This document shows positions 36,481-47,297 of a DNA stretch of 64,000 nt, piece by piece. The stretch is from contig NC_090295.1 of the NCBI RefSeq assembly GCF_037392515.1, forward strand, positions 17,889,501 through 17,953,500. Direction: 5' to 3'. A model generated the notes under the pieces. It made no database searches. It saw nothing but the letters and a program-made list of their open reading frames with translations, and was not told the DNA's origin. A program made the position numbers and the translations under genes. This stretch comes from Haliotis asinina. Its lineage: Eukaryota > Mollusca > Gastropoda > Lepetellida > Haliotidae. The stretch's first letter is position 1, and each line of letters starts with the position of its first letter.

Positions 36481-36566
<86 letters not shown>
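36481..36566. repeat. (ACT)n microsatellite, about 28 units
   Basis: Uninterrupted ACT repeat inside the LINE reverse transcriptase; reads as poly-Val in the LINE frame. Confidence 0.95.
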
Positions 36567-36662
36567 TCTGTACACCTTTACCCAGAGCTTTCACCGTCTT
36601 CACTAAGTCGTCTAAGTACAGCGAGTAGACAATCTCGCTTTAGCTCTCTGTTGACTTTTAAG

Positions 36663-36866
36663 CGACCAGTACTGTAAACACTGTTGATGCGTACTGCCAG
36701 CTAGTACTGTGAACTGTGCTGGTGCGTATTGCCAACTAGAAAAGTTCTGCGAACTTTGCTGGTGCGTACTGCCAACTAGTACTGTGAACTCTGTCGATGC
36801 GTACTGCCAACTAGTACTGTGAACTCTGTCGATGCGTACTGCCAACTAGTACTGTAAACTCTGTTG
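36663..36866. repeat. Minisatellite, 35-bp unit, about six copies
   Basis: Unit starts CTAGTACTGTGAACTCTGTC and continues GATGCGTACTGCCAA; copies start near 36701, 36776, 36811 and 36846. Confidence 0.9.
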
Positions 36867-36951
36867 GTTTGTTTCGACACATTTTCAAATAACCCCCGCC
36901 GGCATAATATTAAACTGATGGTATCTTGACAGATGCACACTGAGGCAGAGG

Positions 36952-37070
36952 TGCGGCGGGGTAGCCTAGTGGGTAAAGCGTTCGCTCGCCACAACGAAGA
37001 CCCGGGTTCGATTCCTCACATGTGTGAAGCCAATTACTGGTGACGTGATATTGGTGTGATATTGCTATCC
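36952..37070 (+). repeat. SINE-A copy
   Basis: A box GTAGCCTAGTGGGTAAAGC and B box GGGTTCGATTCC intact; tail truncated. Confidence 0.85.
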
Positions 37071-38098
37071 CCAGTTCACCCGCCCATCCAACATTTAGTT
37101 CCTTTGTACATTCTTAACAGCAGTATGAGTTTCAGTTTCAGCCCTCTTGGTGCTTATTGGAGCTATCATTACATTATGTAAGGGAGTTGAAACGATAGGC
37201 AATCTGCTCATACTTTAAACATGCGAATAGTTATGTTTAAGATGCAAATATCCAGTCGATGGCTAAAAAATGGAGGATAAAAATACAAATTAGACACAAA
37301 TAGTAAAAATATACCTCAGTGACATTATTTAAAGTATTTTCTCCACCTACTGTGGACGTCTGAAAATGATTAACCCAACCGTAAATATGAAAAGTGTTGA
37401 TTGATTAAATGTAACATAACTTTCCTGCCATGTCTGTTTTGCTTTTGTTATTAAAGTACATGGTAAATATTTTTTGTATTCGAAAGTGTGAGAAAATGGG
37501 CTTATTTTTCTGTGACCGTCCTTGACGTTATCGAACACAAAGTGCATTGCAAAGTGCATCGCTTATGTCTGCAGACTACTGTATTTGCTCTGAGGTTTTT
37601 CTTACCTCGACAAATATTTTTCATCAACTGTTGACATGTTTGTATATATCACAGCAGAGTGACCACTTCTGACCTACAGGGAAATTGCAAAAAATCAAAA
37701 CAAATGTCAAAATGTTAGCATGACACTATGCATAAAGAATAGTAAGAAAACAAACATGTGCTATTCTGATCTTGTTCAGACAATCGTTCTGTAATTTCTT
37801 GGGAGGGAAGTTTGTTTGGGGAATATTCGTGTGTTTTTGTGATTGTAAAGGTTAAAATATTTTGCGAGATGTTTAGCAAATGTTTCTTTTTTCCAGCATG
37901 TTTCATTCACGCAATTTGTATGGCCCAGAAACGTCTCTGCAATGTTTTCACTGAACAATTGTTTGTAATATTTTAAGAATGTTTTTTTGCAAAATATTCA
38001 TAAATGCCTCCAAAACCGTTTTATTCACTTGAATTTGTATGGCTCCTGACACATTTCAGCAACATTTGCTTTGCACAGTTTTTATATACTGAGTCAAA
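37071..38098. other. AT-rich intergenic DNA
   Basis: No gene or recognised element. Confidence 0.4.
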
Positions 38099-38960
38099 AA
38101 AGAAGCTTCACAAACTGTAATTTGTAAAAACAATGAATACCTTTTCTCTGATGATACATCTATGTATCCGAAATGGGATCCCTAATCTTCGACTCTGGAA
38201 AAACGTTAGCAAAACCCACTCAAACCCATCCATTCATCGTGCAAATGACGTTAGTGCCCAGTCAGGTTTTGCACGTGCAGTCGATCACGTGATCTTCGCA
38301 TCGAAGTTTTCTTCATTTGCACGTGTTTGCATTGGCCTCAAGAATTGAAAAGAACACACTTTCAAACCACAGTTCTAACGGTACTTTAAATGCCACGATT
38401 GTCAAATGTGCAACGTGAACGTGCCGTTGGCATGTTACAAGCGGGAAGATCAGTTATTGACGTCACAAGAGCAATGGGATGCAGCCGTCGTACTGTGTAT
38501 GATTTGTGAGGTCGTCTACAACAAACTGGCACCACTTCTGACTGCCCAAGGTCGGATCGTCCACGTGTGACGTCACGAGCAGAAGACCGTCAAATCGTCC
38601 TACGTAACCTTCGTATTGGAATTAGAATGGAACCTGGGCGAAATGAGGAATGCATCTGCCGGTCTTGTACCACTCACTGCACAACATATTGCATAAGGAT
38701 AACGGTTACATTGTACTTAATCATTTTTCTAGTGCCGACATTCCTTTTTAAGTGATGCAACTTTGTACCTTATTGGAACCTATTTACGAATTTGCCATTT
38801 TCGTATCTCTATGGCATTTCACGATGACGACCCTATCATGGAATTGCGAGTCGATTGTGAAAAGCCCAACCAAATAAACCTCACACACTAACGTGTCGTC
38901 ATTGAGGAATTCATTCAGCAAGATATAGTGCACGCTATATGTATGCTATACTAAAAAAAG
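38099..38960 (+). mobile_element. Tc1/mariner element, decayed
   Basis: The left end CTGAGTCAAAAAAGAAGC follows TATA. A frame from ATG 38390 encodes the Tc1 transposase N-terminus: MPRLSNVQRERAVGMLQAGR, then CSRRTVYDL followed by a stop, then RPRVTSRAEDRQIVLRNLR. Frame is lost and most of the catalytic part is missing after about 38650. The right end is unclear. Confidence 0.7.
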
Positions 38961-39002
38961 AGAAAATAGCAACGGCCCAGTCAAGTCTGCCCTGAGGGGT
39001 AG

Positions 39003-39132
39003 TGAGGGGTCTGCCCTGTGGTAGCCGAGTGGCTAAAGCGTACGCTCGTCACTTTGAAGACTCGAGTTCGATTCCCCACATGGGTACAATGAGTGCAGCC
39101 CACTTCTGGTGTTCCCCGCCGTGATATTGAAG
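39003..39132 (+). repeat. SINE-A copy
   Basis: GGTAGCCGAGTGGCTAAAGC, B box GAGTTCGATTCC, CACTTCTGGTGTTCCCCGCC. Confidence 0.85.
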
Positions 39133-39159
39133 GTGACTGAATCGCAATGCTGAGAGCAA

Positions 39160-39475
39160 TGTTTGTTATGGAGTGTCTGTTTTAAAATGGTCTTCAGTAA
39201 CCCATGAGCAAGGTTTGTTATGGGGGAGTGTCTGTTTTAAAATGGTCTTCAGTAACCTGTGAGCAAGGTTTGTTATGGAGTGTCTGTTTTAAAATGGTCT
39301 TCAGTAACCTGTGAGCAAGGTTTGTTATGGAGTATCTGTTTTAAAATGGTCTTCAGTAACCTGTGAGCAAGGTTTGTTATGGAGTATCTGTTTTAAAATG
39401 GTCTTCAGTAACCTGTGAGCAAGGTTTGTTATGGAGTGTCTGTTTTAAAATGCCCTTCAGTAACCCATGTTCAAT
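39160..39475 (+). repeat. Minisatellite, 52-bp unit, about six copies
   Basis: Unit includes AGCAAGGTTTGTTATGGAGT and TTTAAAATGGTCTTCAGTAA, followed by CCTGTG or CCCATG. 'GTCTTCAGTAACCCATG' resembles the SINE-B head. Confidence 0.9.
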
Positions 39476-40907
39476 GCGGGTGGGATGTTTTCCAAAAGAA
39501 ACGTACACAACGCCGAAGTGCGCTTCTCGACATGTTGAATAGTGTTTACAGAATCACGTTTCGCGAAGGTCGTTATTGAGACGCCAATTACGTCACGTAT
39601 AGTTTATATCCATCTGCGCGAAATACATTACTGAATTCCACAAAACATTTTGGAATCAAATTACAAATGGTGTTTGTTATCAATACTAACTGCCGAGCTG
39701 AAATGAAACGGAAGATCTTGGGTGTGAAAACATACGCTGTACTCGAAAGACTGTGCTTGTATGGAATGTCATCTTATAAATTCTGAAAACTGCCAAAGTG
39801 TATCCGCACACACTGGGGAACTTTGTACTGGAATAGTTTGGTTCAACGTGAACAAAACATAGCGGAAATATACGGTCCGTATCCCCAACAAGAGTTCTCC
39901 AAGTGGTCTGAGTTATATTAACCTAATGTTAAGCATAGCGGAGTTATGCCCCCTTATCTTTATATGCGCATGACCACACGTCGGTTGACGTCACAAAAGA
40001 AAATCTGTTTTTGACAGTTATTGCGAGTCACTTTTAATGTTGAGCGTAAACCGTTATGCACAAACCCATTTCATATACACTTGTGTCGTTCAGATATCAG
40101 GCTGTATTTTCTTCGCTCACACTTCCTGTAAAGACATAAATTTAAAAAAATATTTCCCTGGATATAGACACTGGTGTTGAGTATTACTGACCCAGTCCCG
40201 ACTGATCACGTATCGCCTGGTCTCCGGAGCCAACTGATTCGTCATGTCCTGCAAATCTGTCCACCTACACCAGTGCCAGAGCCGGGGAAGACGTCACCCT
40301 CACGGTCTGGGAAACCCGAGGACGTACGAAACAGAAATAGAGTATGTGCGTTCGCAGAAAAATAGCGTCCTTATTCAAACCAGTATTAAATTTCGTTGTT
40401 GCATTATTAGGAGAAATCACTCTAAACACAGCTGTTGTTGAGGAAAACACGTGTTTCCTTTTGTGTTTACTTGTTTGACTCGGCACTCAGCACTGCAGAA
40501 ACTAGACGAGGGCTTTCTGTGAATAATAATCAAATAAACAGATGTAAACCGTTATTTGTCTTACACAACCTGATAAGGGGCCATGTGAAGGTTTAATAAA
40601 TGAATTTGCTGATTATTGTGACTGGGATAATACGTATTTTATTATAATATTCACGTTCTTTATTGAGTGTTGCGCCGTTCAAAAACAAAAACAAAAACAT
40701 AAACAAAAAAACCCCAAACAAAAACAAACAAACAAATAAACCCCCCCAAAACCAAGATGAACAAAAAACAAACAAAAAACAAAACAAACCCCAAACAAAC
40801 AAACCAAAAACAAACAAACCCCAACCAACCAAAACATAACAAACCTAAAAATACAAAAAAGCTGACAGTCCCTAATATTTGTCATATGTTCCGATGACCA
40901 TTCCGAT
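39476..40907. other. Intergenic DNA
   Basis: Unique-looking sequence with an A/C-rich simple repeat at 40680-40850. A short frame near 40204-40338 was examined and not accepted as coding. Confidence 0.4.
40680..40850. repeat. A/C-rich simple repeat
   Basis: Mixed AAAC, AAACA and C-run units. Confidence 0.85.
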
Positions 40908-41041
40908 GTCATTGTAGCCTAGAGGTTAAAGTGTTCGCTGCTGAATACCAGGGTTCGATTCCCGGCATGGGTACAATGTGTGAAGCCCATGATAATGCTG
41001 GAATATTGCTGAAAGCGGCGTAAAACCCTACTCACTCATCC
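40908..41041 (+). repeat. SINE-A copy
   Basis: TGTAGCCTAGAGGTTAAAGT, B box GGGTTCGATTCC, tail GCGGCGTAAAACCCTACTCA. Confidence 0.85.
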
Positions 41042-41392
41042 TTTACACTCTTCCTCAGACCGTCCCTGAAAAGGCAAAATGCAAATGTATTTTTTATACA
41101 TGCTTCCCCAAGAGAGCGTCATATCATTGGCCACACTCCCTTGATTCACCCACCCTGGTAATAAATGACATTCTCTTTGTACTAGGGAGGCTTTCTGAGT
41201 ATATAGTTCACCTTATCGACAAGGACATCCCTCACAGCTATCCAACGATAATGTCACATTACTTGCCAGAGAGCTATGTGAAGTCCCCCTAATATGTTAT
41301 CTGTTAGCGTGAGGAAGAGTCGGCAACTGCGACCTCTCTGCCGTGAAGAAAATATAGGTCACCCACCAGAAGTAGTTGCCGAGGTTTTGTTG

Positions 41393-41590
41393 TTTGTTAT
41401 TTAACGCCGCATAATATTTTGCATATCATCGAGTCTGAACCAGAAAATCCCGTGATTGATATCGTGAACATCTTTCGCAATTAGGATACGATGACGTGAC
41501 ATGTGCAAGTCAGCGCGCCTGACCTCCTGATCCCGTTATTCACCTCATATGACAAGCATGGGTTTGCTGAACATGGTGGGATACAGCGTT
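41393..41590 (-). repeat. SINE-B copy
   Basis: Reverse strand: TTAACGCCGCATAATATT, 'cgagtctgaaccagaaaatc', GACAAGCATGGGTTTGCTGA. Confidence 0.7.
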
Positions 41591-42028
41591 TTGAGAAAGG
41601 GGGTGCGCTCTTTGGAGAAAAGGTGATGCACACTTCACTTTTACCTGTTTTCACGAGAATTTCAGTGGCCATTGTCATTGTAGTAGTTGTCGTAGTAGCT
41701 GCTGTAGTAGACAAGGTGCAAGAAGTAGTCGTTGAAGCTGTTGAAGTGGCATTATCAAAACCAGTATTTAAAAGTAATAAACTAAATCATTACTTTTTAA
41801 ACTTGATATGGATTTGGATGTGGTCAACGTCATTCACTAGGACCCGGTTGTATCAAACTTTAATAAAGCTTTAATCGTTAATTAAACTATGATTAGTTAA
41901 TCATTGCTTATCTTCAGTTGCATGAAACCCTTAATAAAGGAATCCTTTCATTAATCCATCATTGAGCTAATGAAGGTTTGGGGTATCATTATCTCGTCAT
42001 TAGCTGTATCAACACGGCAGACGACATA

Positions 42029-42695
42029 ATGTTCCATCAACTTGGACGTAGGAGAAAAGAGAAACATTTTCATGAGCGGATTAATCATTTGGAAGATATG
42101 AGCAGTGAAGAAGTCAGAGCGAGGCACCGTTTCAGTATTGAAGCGATCCAGTACTTTTGTGGGTTGATTGGCGACAGTCTACGTCCCATTTGGGTGGTGG
42201 AAACGCAGGTTCCACGTTCTACATGATGAAATCCGGCTGAGTCCAGAGAGAGCATGCACAATCATAGGTGATTATATTTTAGAAACCCGAGTCAGCAGTA
42301 AGATTCGAGTACTCACTCGTATATTCATTTCCCAAATCGATGGCTAATGCTATTAACAAAGGATGTTGAACAATTTTCCTTAAGTGAATGTTGTCTGGGT
42401 TCTAACTTAGTATGTGTTCGAGACTTATATATATCAGTCTTTGTAAAGAATACATACGTGTACTAAATAGTATTAAAAGAACATCAAAACTAAATCCCAT
42501 TTTCCTAATTTCATGTGTCCAGGTGCTTGTGCTGTTTTGCACGACATCGCAATCGATTTCCGGGAATCCATGAGCGAAAGGGAAGATGGGGAGGAAGAAG
42601 AAGGCGACCTCGGCGGTGACTATGCTGGCCGAGAAGACGGACGGAACATAAGGGAATATATAACAAGAAACATCTTCAGTGCGGTGAAACTTTAA
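42029..42695 (+). pseudogene. Harbinger (HARBI1-like) transposase remnant
   Basis: Starts MFHQLGRRRKEKHFHERINH, continues [20 protein letters not shown] (typical N-terminal helices) to RPIW near 42193. It then jumps to [20 protein letters not shown] in another frame, so the central DDE domain is deleted. A GT-AG intron (about 42266-42522) separates CTIIG from ACAVLHDIAIDFRESM, followed by an acidic stretch and REYITRNIFSAVKL at the stop. No nuclease activity is possible without the missing core. Confidence 0.8.
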
Positions 42696-42802
42696 TCAAT
42701 GACTAAGTCTTAAGTGTTCAGTTTCCCATAATTCCTAGCATTTACATGTATGGTGGCTCGTACTTGTAATAATGGTTGAAATAGTGCAGTCACATTGTGA
42801 TC

Positions 42803-44587
42803 TTAACATTCGCCTAACTCCATCCGCAACTTCTTGTTCATCAGCTCGTAATAGGTGGTTTCAGTGATGAGTTTCTTCTTCTGCTCCGGGAGGACCTAAT
42901 ACTGGAGCTGTGTGACGTCATCAGACTTCACTTTCCGCTTGGAAATCCTCGGCCCCTTTCCCTTAGTGGACACTGTGACTCTGAAACACGTTGTCAATAG
43001 GTCCTTTTTATTTACTGATTTACACAAACTGACGACATGTGCACCGTATCATTTAAACGTACTTATAAACATACTAAATAATTTTTTTTTTGAAACATAG
43101 AGTAATTTTTACTTTGTGTTCTTAAATAAAGGTCCAACTGCTCTTGCTCACAGTAGCTGTTAAAATATGCTATACATGGTAAAACTGTTTCACAGCTTGA
43201 ATATCGGTACTATTAAACATATATATCTACATACTTGTCTTCGCATACACTCTTGCTCTCGGAGGACTCGAAACTGCCCACAGTTGCAATATCAGCTGTG
43301 TAGCTACAGCTTGGTAAATCTGCATCAAGGGAGGGGACGACATCACTTTCCTGTTGATCCTGCAACACACGACTCAACAAGTCCAGTGTTTTTGGAGAGC
43401 CTTGGATCTCGAAGGTTTGAGCTTCTGAAAACTGATGGGGTTTTTATTATTATTTCTTGTGAATTATCCATAACATGCCAAATGGGTGACCCACATTAAA
43501 TTCATCACCAGTCCACCTAGCCATGAATAATGAACAGTCCTTTAGGATACAACGAATATTATATTCACGAACATTATTTATGATTCATGAAATTGACAAC
43601 TATGGAAATTACATTTATTGAAATTACATCACAGTACGAGTACTTTTGATGTGGGTCTGTACTTGTTCAAGCAATTTTGACTTCATATTTTCATTAGAAT
43701 GTTTCAAGTACAATATTCTTTATGTGAAAGCATAATTGATAATAATGACAGCGTGAATGGTTTGTCTATTACTGCACGTGCTATATATTTGGAACACCTT
43801 TTAACATATAGTCTTTTCTCTCATATTGATCTATATTTACGCTATGAGAGAAATAATAGCAAGCGTCTGTAAAATGTAACTGGGGTGGGTTCAATGTACC
43901 AAAATAGTAACAGGGTACTTCACTCTAATGAGAAAAGGGTGGACGGCCTTCACATTGGTTTGGATATTCGTTGAGAGAGGATGCACGCTATCTACAACAA
44001 AAGAAATGTGATTGAATAAAGCTCTACAAAAGGTAAGAATCAAGAATGAAACCTGTCCGCAGTTTTGACATTATGTTTAGAAGTCCAAAGCTTGCCTATT
44101 TCAATGTCTTTGTCTACTTGTTATCGACATAACTAAAATTAACATAATTGATCTTTTTCATGAGTTGAAAAATTATATTCGTAGAATTATTTACCTCGTA
44201 AGTGAACAGGAGATTCCACTCCGGCCACACCGTTGAAACATGCTGAATCCGAATATAAATCCATAATTTTCTCAATAGAAGAGGAAAAAGGCTTGGGACA
44301 TGGACCGCCACCTGTTTTCTTCGTTTGAAGTTTTCTATGTGAAAACTCTTTTTTGGCATTTTGAAACATATTGTTCCATTTTGTCTTTATTTCTTTGGGC
44401 GTTCTGTTGCTCACCCCGAGGCTATTGATCTCGGCGGTTATTTTGTCCCATATTTACTTCTTTTTGTCATAAGTGATGCAGTTAGTAAGTTTACTGTTTA
44501 ATACCTCGATGTGATCTTCAACTAGGTCTGTTAGAAGTTGTACTTCACAACTTTCAAAATTTTACTACGATTTCTGACGACAGCCAT
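42803..44587 (-). pseudogene. Harbinger Myb/SANT-like DNA-binding partner gene, three exons
   Basis: Exon 1 (44587 to 44195) has a Myb/SANT-like domain: VQLLTDLVEDHIEVLNSKL, IWDKITAEINSLGVSNRTPK, then EIKTKWNNMFQNAKKEFSHR; it ends with a GTAAAT donor. Exon 2 (43424 to 43235) completes a Glu codon (EAQTFEIQGSPKTLDLLSRV) and ends at GTATGT. Exon 3 (42980 to 42803) reads VTVSTKGKGPRISKRK and ends LMNKKLRMELGEC with a stop. Phases agree at both junctions. Exon 1 has a frameshift near its start and a stop before IWDK, and exon 3 has one stop. In Harbingers this protein guides the transposase to the DNA ends (family knowledge). Confidence 0.75.
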
Positions 44588-44832
44588 CATTCAGACGATA
44601 GATTAGTGTTTACCTGCGATGCATCATGGATTATAATTAGGGGATTCCCCAAAGTTAATCATGGTTTAATGACGGTACCTTCATTAGAGGCATACTTAGT
44701 TAATGGGTTTTTAATTAAGGGTTTATGCAACCGTATTTAAACACTTCATTAACTGATCAAACATTAAGAATTTAATCAATGATTAGTGTTTAAGTGATGA
44801 TTACATAATTACGCGTTGATACAACCGGGTCC

Positions 44833-47297
44833 AGACAGTTTACTATCGTTGTGTTCATGCATCATCTAGCTCACCTGAGGAAATTGTGAAATTTTCATTC
44901 GTCGTGTCTAACACCTGGTTAGGTTTGTCAACATTGATTTAATGTATAAATCTCACATTCGACGTCACATTGCTAGCACAAACAATCTGCGGACTTAATC
45001 ACTTACTTAAATGAAGTAAGCTTTTAACTTCAGAGAGCATTTCATTGTTCTCTATTGTCAGTGTTTCAACGTTTAAATTGGTCAACCCCCCCCCCCCCCG
45101 AAATTTAAGTGATTGGGTTCAAAGTAACTTACAAAATCGAATGGTGACACTGGGTACTAGGGCTCCACGGTATTACCGGTATACCGGTATCTCGCAATGG
45201 GCTTTTCAAACGATACGTATTACAGTATATTTTATATTTTATATTTTTATATTTTCTGAGGAACGGTATATTAGGTGAAGAACATTTATGAAATCTTTGT
45301 GATTATCTTTATGGTTTAAACAAAATTACATACTTTCATTCACAACAGATGTTTTCCTTCGTTATTCATTGACAAAACTGCATGCTGAAAAAATATCAAT
45401 TGTATACAAAAAGACCATAGACTCCATGACTATGCAACCTAATTTAAGGTGTCTGTCATCAGAACCATAACTTAAATGTCTAAAGACTTATAATGTAAAA
45501 CACAGGATTGACATGCTCAATTAGTGTCACACGCTGTCAAATACTCAAGGTCCCAATATATCGCAATACGTATTGCAATGGGCGAACATGAATCGCAATA
45601 TATTGCAATACAACAAATATGCCAATTTATTGAGCACTGGATGGGTTATAGGTGAACTGTGTATCCACGGCTACACGCTGCGAAGATGACTCAGGGCAGT
45701 GTTTATGACGTAGTACAATACAAACTGACATCATCCATAACATTCACTGTAACCATGGTAAACATGTAAACATTCTGTACTTCTGGACATCGTTCACCAC
45801 CATTCCTCCCAACCCAACAGTGGTATTGGTACCCGGGGTCGGAAGTTCAGCTATGACTTACTATGCTTGCTAGGCGCATGGAACTCTGGGTAGGAGAGTG
45901 CCGTTCCTCCATATTCTTTCTTCCGCAGATTAACAGAGGTAACGATAAGTGGTTTCACCCCATATATTGTGATTAATTTGGAGACTTTTCGTTATGTTTG
46001 TGAGTCCTCTAGTACTAGTTGTGTTAGGGTTTATTAATAATTCTAGTATATATCAATTTATGAGTATTATTTTGAAGGGGGATCAGAAGGAACTCTTACC
46101 GATCGTTTTTCGGATCTCGGATTCCTTCCGATAATGACTCCTCGTTTGTCGTGTTTGGCATCAACATTGTGTCAGAGTGCAAATATGTGATTGATATTTC
46201 ACCCGTACAAATTTAATAAATATGATATTGGAAATTGAAAAATTCACAAATGTACCGACCCGTGAAGGTCCGGGATAGAATAGGCCTTCAGCAACCCATG
46301 CTTGCCATAAAAGGCGACTGTACTTGTCGTAAGAGACGACTAACGGGATCGGGTGGTCAGGCTCGCTGACTTGGTTGACTCATGTCATCGGTTCCCAGTT
46401 GCGCAGATCGATGCTCATGTTGTTGATCACTGGATTGTCTGGTCCAGACTCGATTATTGGAGACCGCCGCCATGTATATGAGATCTTGTTGAGTGCGTCG
46501 TGAAACTGAACTCACTCAGAAATGTAAACGTACAGTTACTCTCATCTAGGTAAGGAGAATAACTACACAGGTACATTCGTGAATTTCGAATAACATATTT
46601 ATTGCATGTTGTTATGTAAAAAGTGCAAATAGTCATAAGTCAAGCTGCAGAACCGGGTGCGATTCATCACACATGTGCAAAGTGTGAGGCCAGGCCATTT
46701 CTCTCTCTCCTTCAGCATCCTCCCCCCTCTTCATTCCCCCAGCCATAGCTTTCGGACGGTAAGCTTGAAGGTAAAACGAAAGACCATGTCGACATAATTG
46801 CAGATTCAACAAACACCGTGTTAATATGTTCAACAGTGTTCATGTTTTATAGACACAGACAAATATATAATAATTTAACGAGTAAGTGACACATGAAAAT
46901 CAACCTTTGACAAAACTTGTCATTTGTGTGTGATTGCTTTCAGGACAAAACACTGGATGATTTTGACCGCATGTTCCAGAACTACACTTGGTAGAAGAAA
47001 ATTGTTCATACTCATTCAACATAATGTTTCCTCCCTGCTGTGCCTTGATAGACGAGGTTATTTCAAATAAACGTCCCTGATAACGTTGAACAACGAATTA
47101 AAATCCCCTTGAAACAGATCAAAGTCTCATTCTGTTTTTCAACTTCACCAGATGATGATGGCGTGATTACCGGAAGCAACGCCGAGGATTGTGGGAAACA
47201 CTAATCTGAAATGTCTTGAGAAATCAGGTCAGCAAAAGATGTCGTTGAACTCTGTTGTACTACACCGAACCATTTCATCGTGGAGGAGATGCATGTC
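44833..47297. other. Intergenic DNA right of the Harbinger
   Basis: Holds a poly-C run near 45086, a palindromic GGTATTACCGGTATACCGGT stretch at 45170, CGTATTGCAAT-type repeats near 45560-45620 and a SINE-B at 46255-46520. No gene recognised. Confidence 0.4.
46255..46520 (+). repeat. SINE-B copy, near full length
   Basis: Starts GACCCGTGAAGGTCCGGGAT and ends near TCGTGAAACTGAACTCACTC. Confidence 0.9.

Larger units (their letters stand above)
35640..36660 (-). mobile_element. LINE fragment, decayed reverse transcriptase
   Basis: Minus-strand pieces in order: YSLYLDDLVKTVKALGKGVQ, a run of about 30 Val from a trinucleotide repeat, VGILTYADNAVLFEVKKEDF (catalytic YADD now YADN), MSINQDNSRDAHFRGPR, GMPFNVYIKLYNAMV and a CENCKKTWIT-like end. 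These are the second half of a non-LTR retrotransposon reverse transcriptase and its C-terminal region. The frame is broken several times. Clade not assigned. Confidence 0.75.
41840..44832. mobile_element. PIF/Harbinger DNA transposon, about 3 kb, two decayed genes
   Basis: Inverted ends GGACCCGGTTGTATCAA at 41840 and its reverse complement ending at 44832. Inside are a Harbinger transposase remnant on the plus strand (42029-42695) and a Myb/SANT-like partner gene on the minus strand (42803-44587), the standard two-gene layout of the superfamily. The expected 3-bp target duplication is not evident (CTA against AGA). Inactive as it stands. Confidence 0.85.

Noticed and set aside
36952-37070. 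tRNA gene candidates from intact A and B boxes
   Set aside because: The heads do not close into a cloverleaf acceptor stem and are followed by the common SINE-A body, so they are SINEs rather than tRNA genes.
40204-40338. Short frame (LSTYTSARAGEDVTLTVWET) resembling an Ig or Reeler strand
   Set aside because: A stop lies just upstream with no usable acceptor between, and no partner exon was found.
40593-40912. Hydrophobic Phe/Gly-rich minus-strand frames
   Set aside because: Produced by an A/C simple repeat, not membrane proteins.
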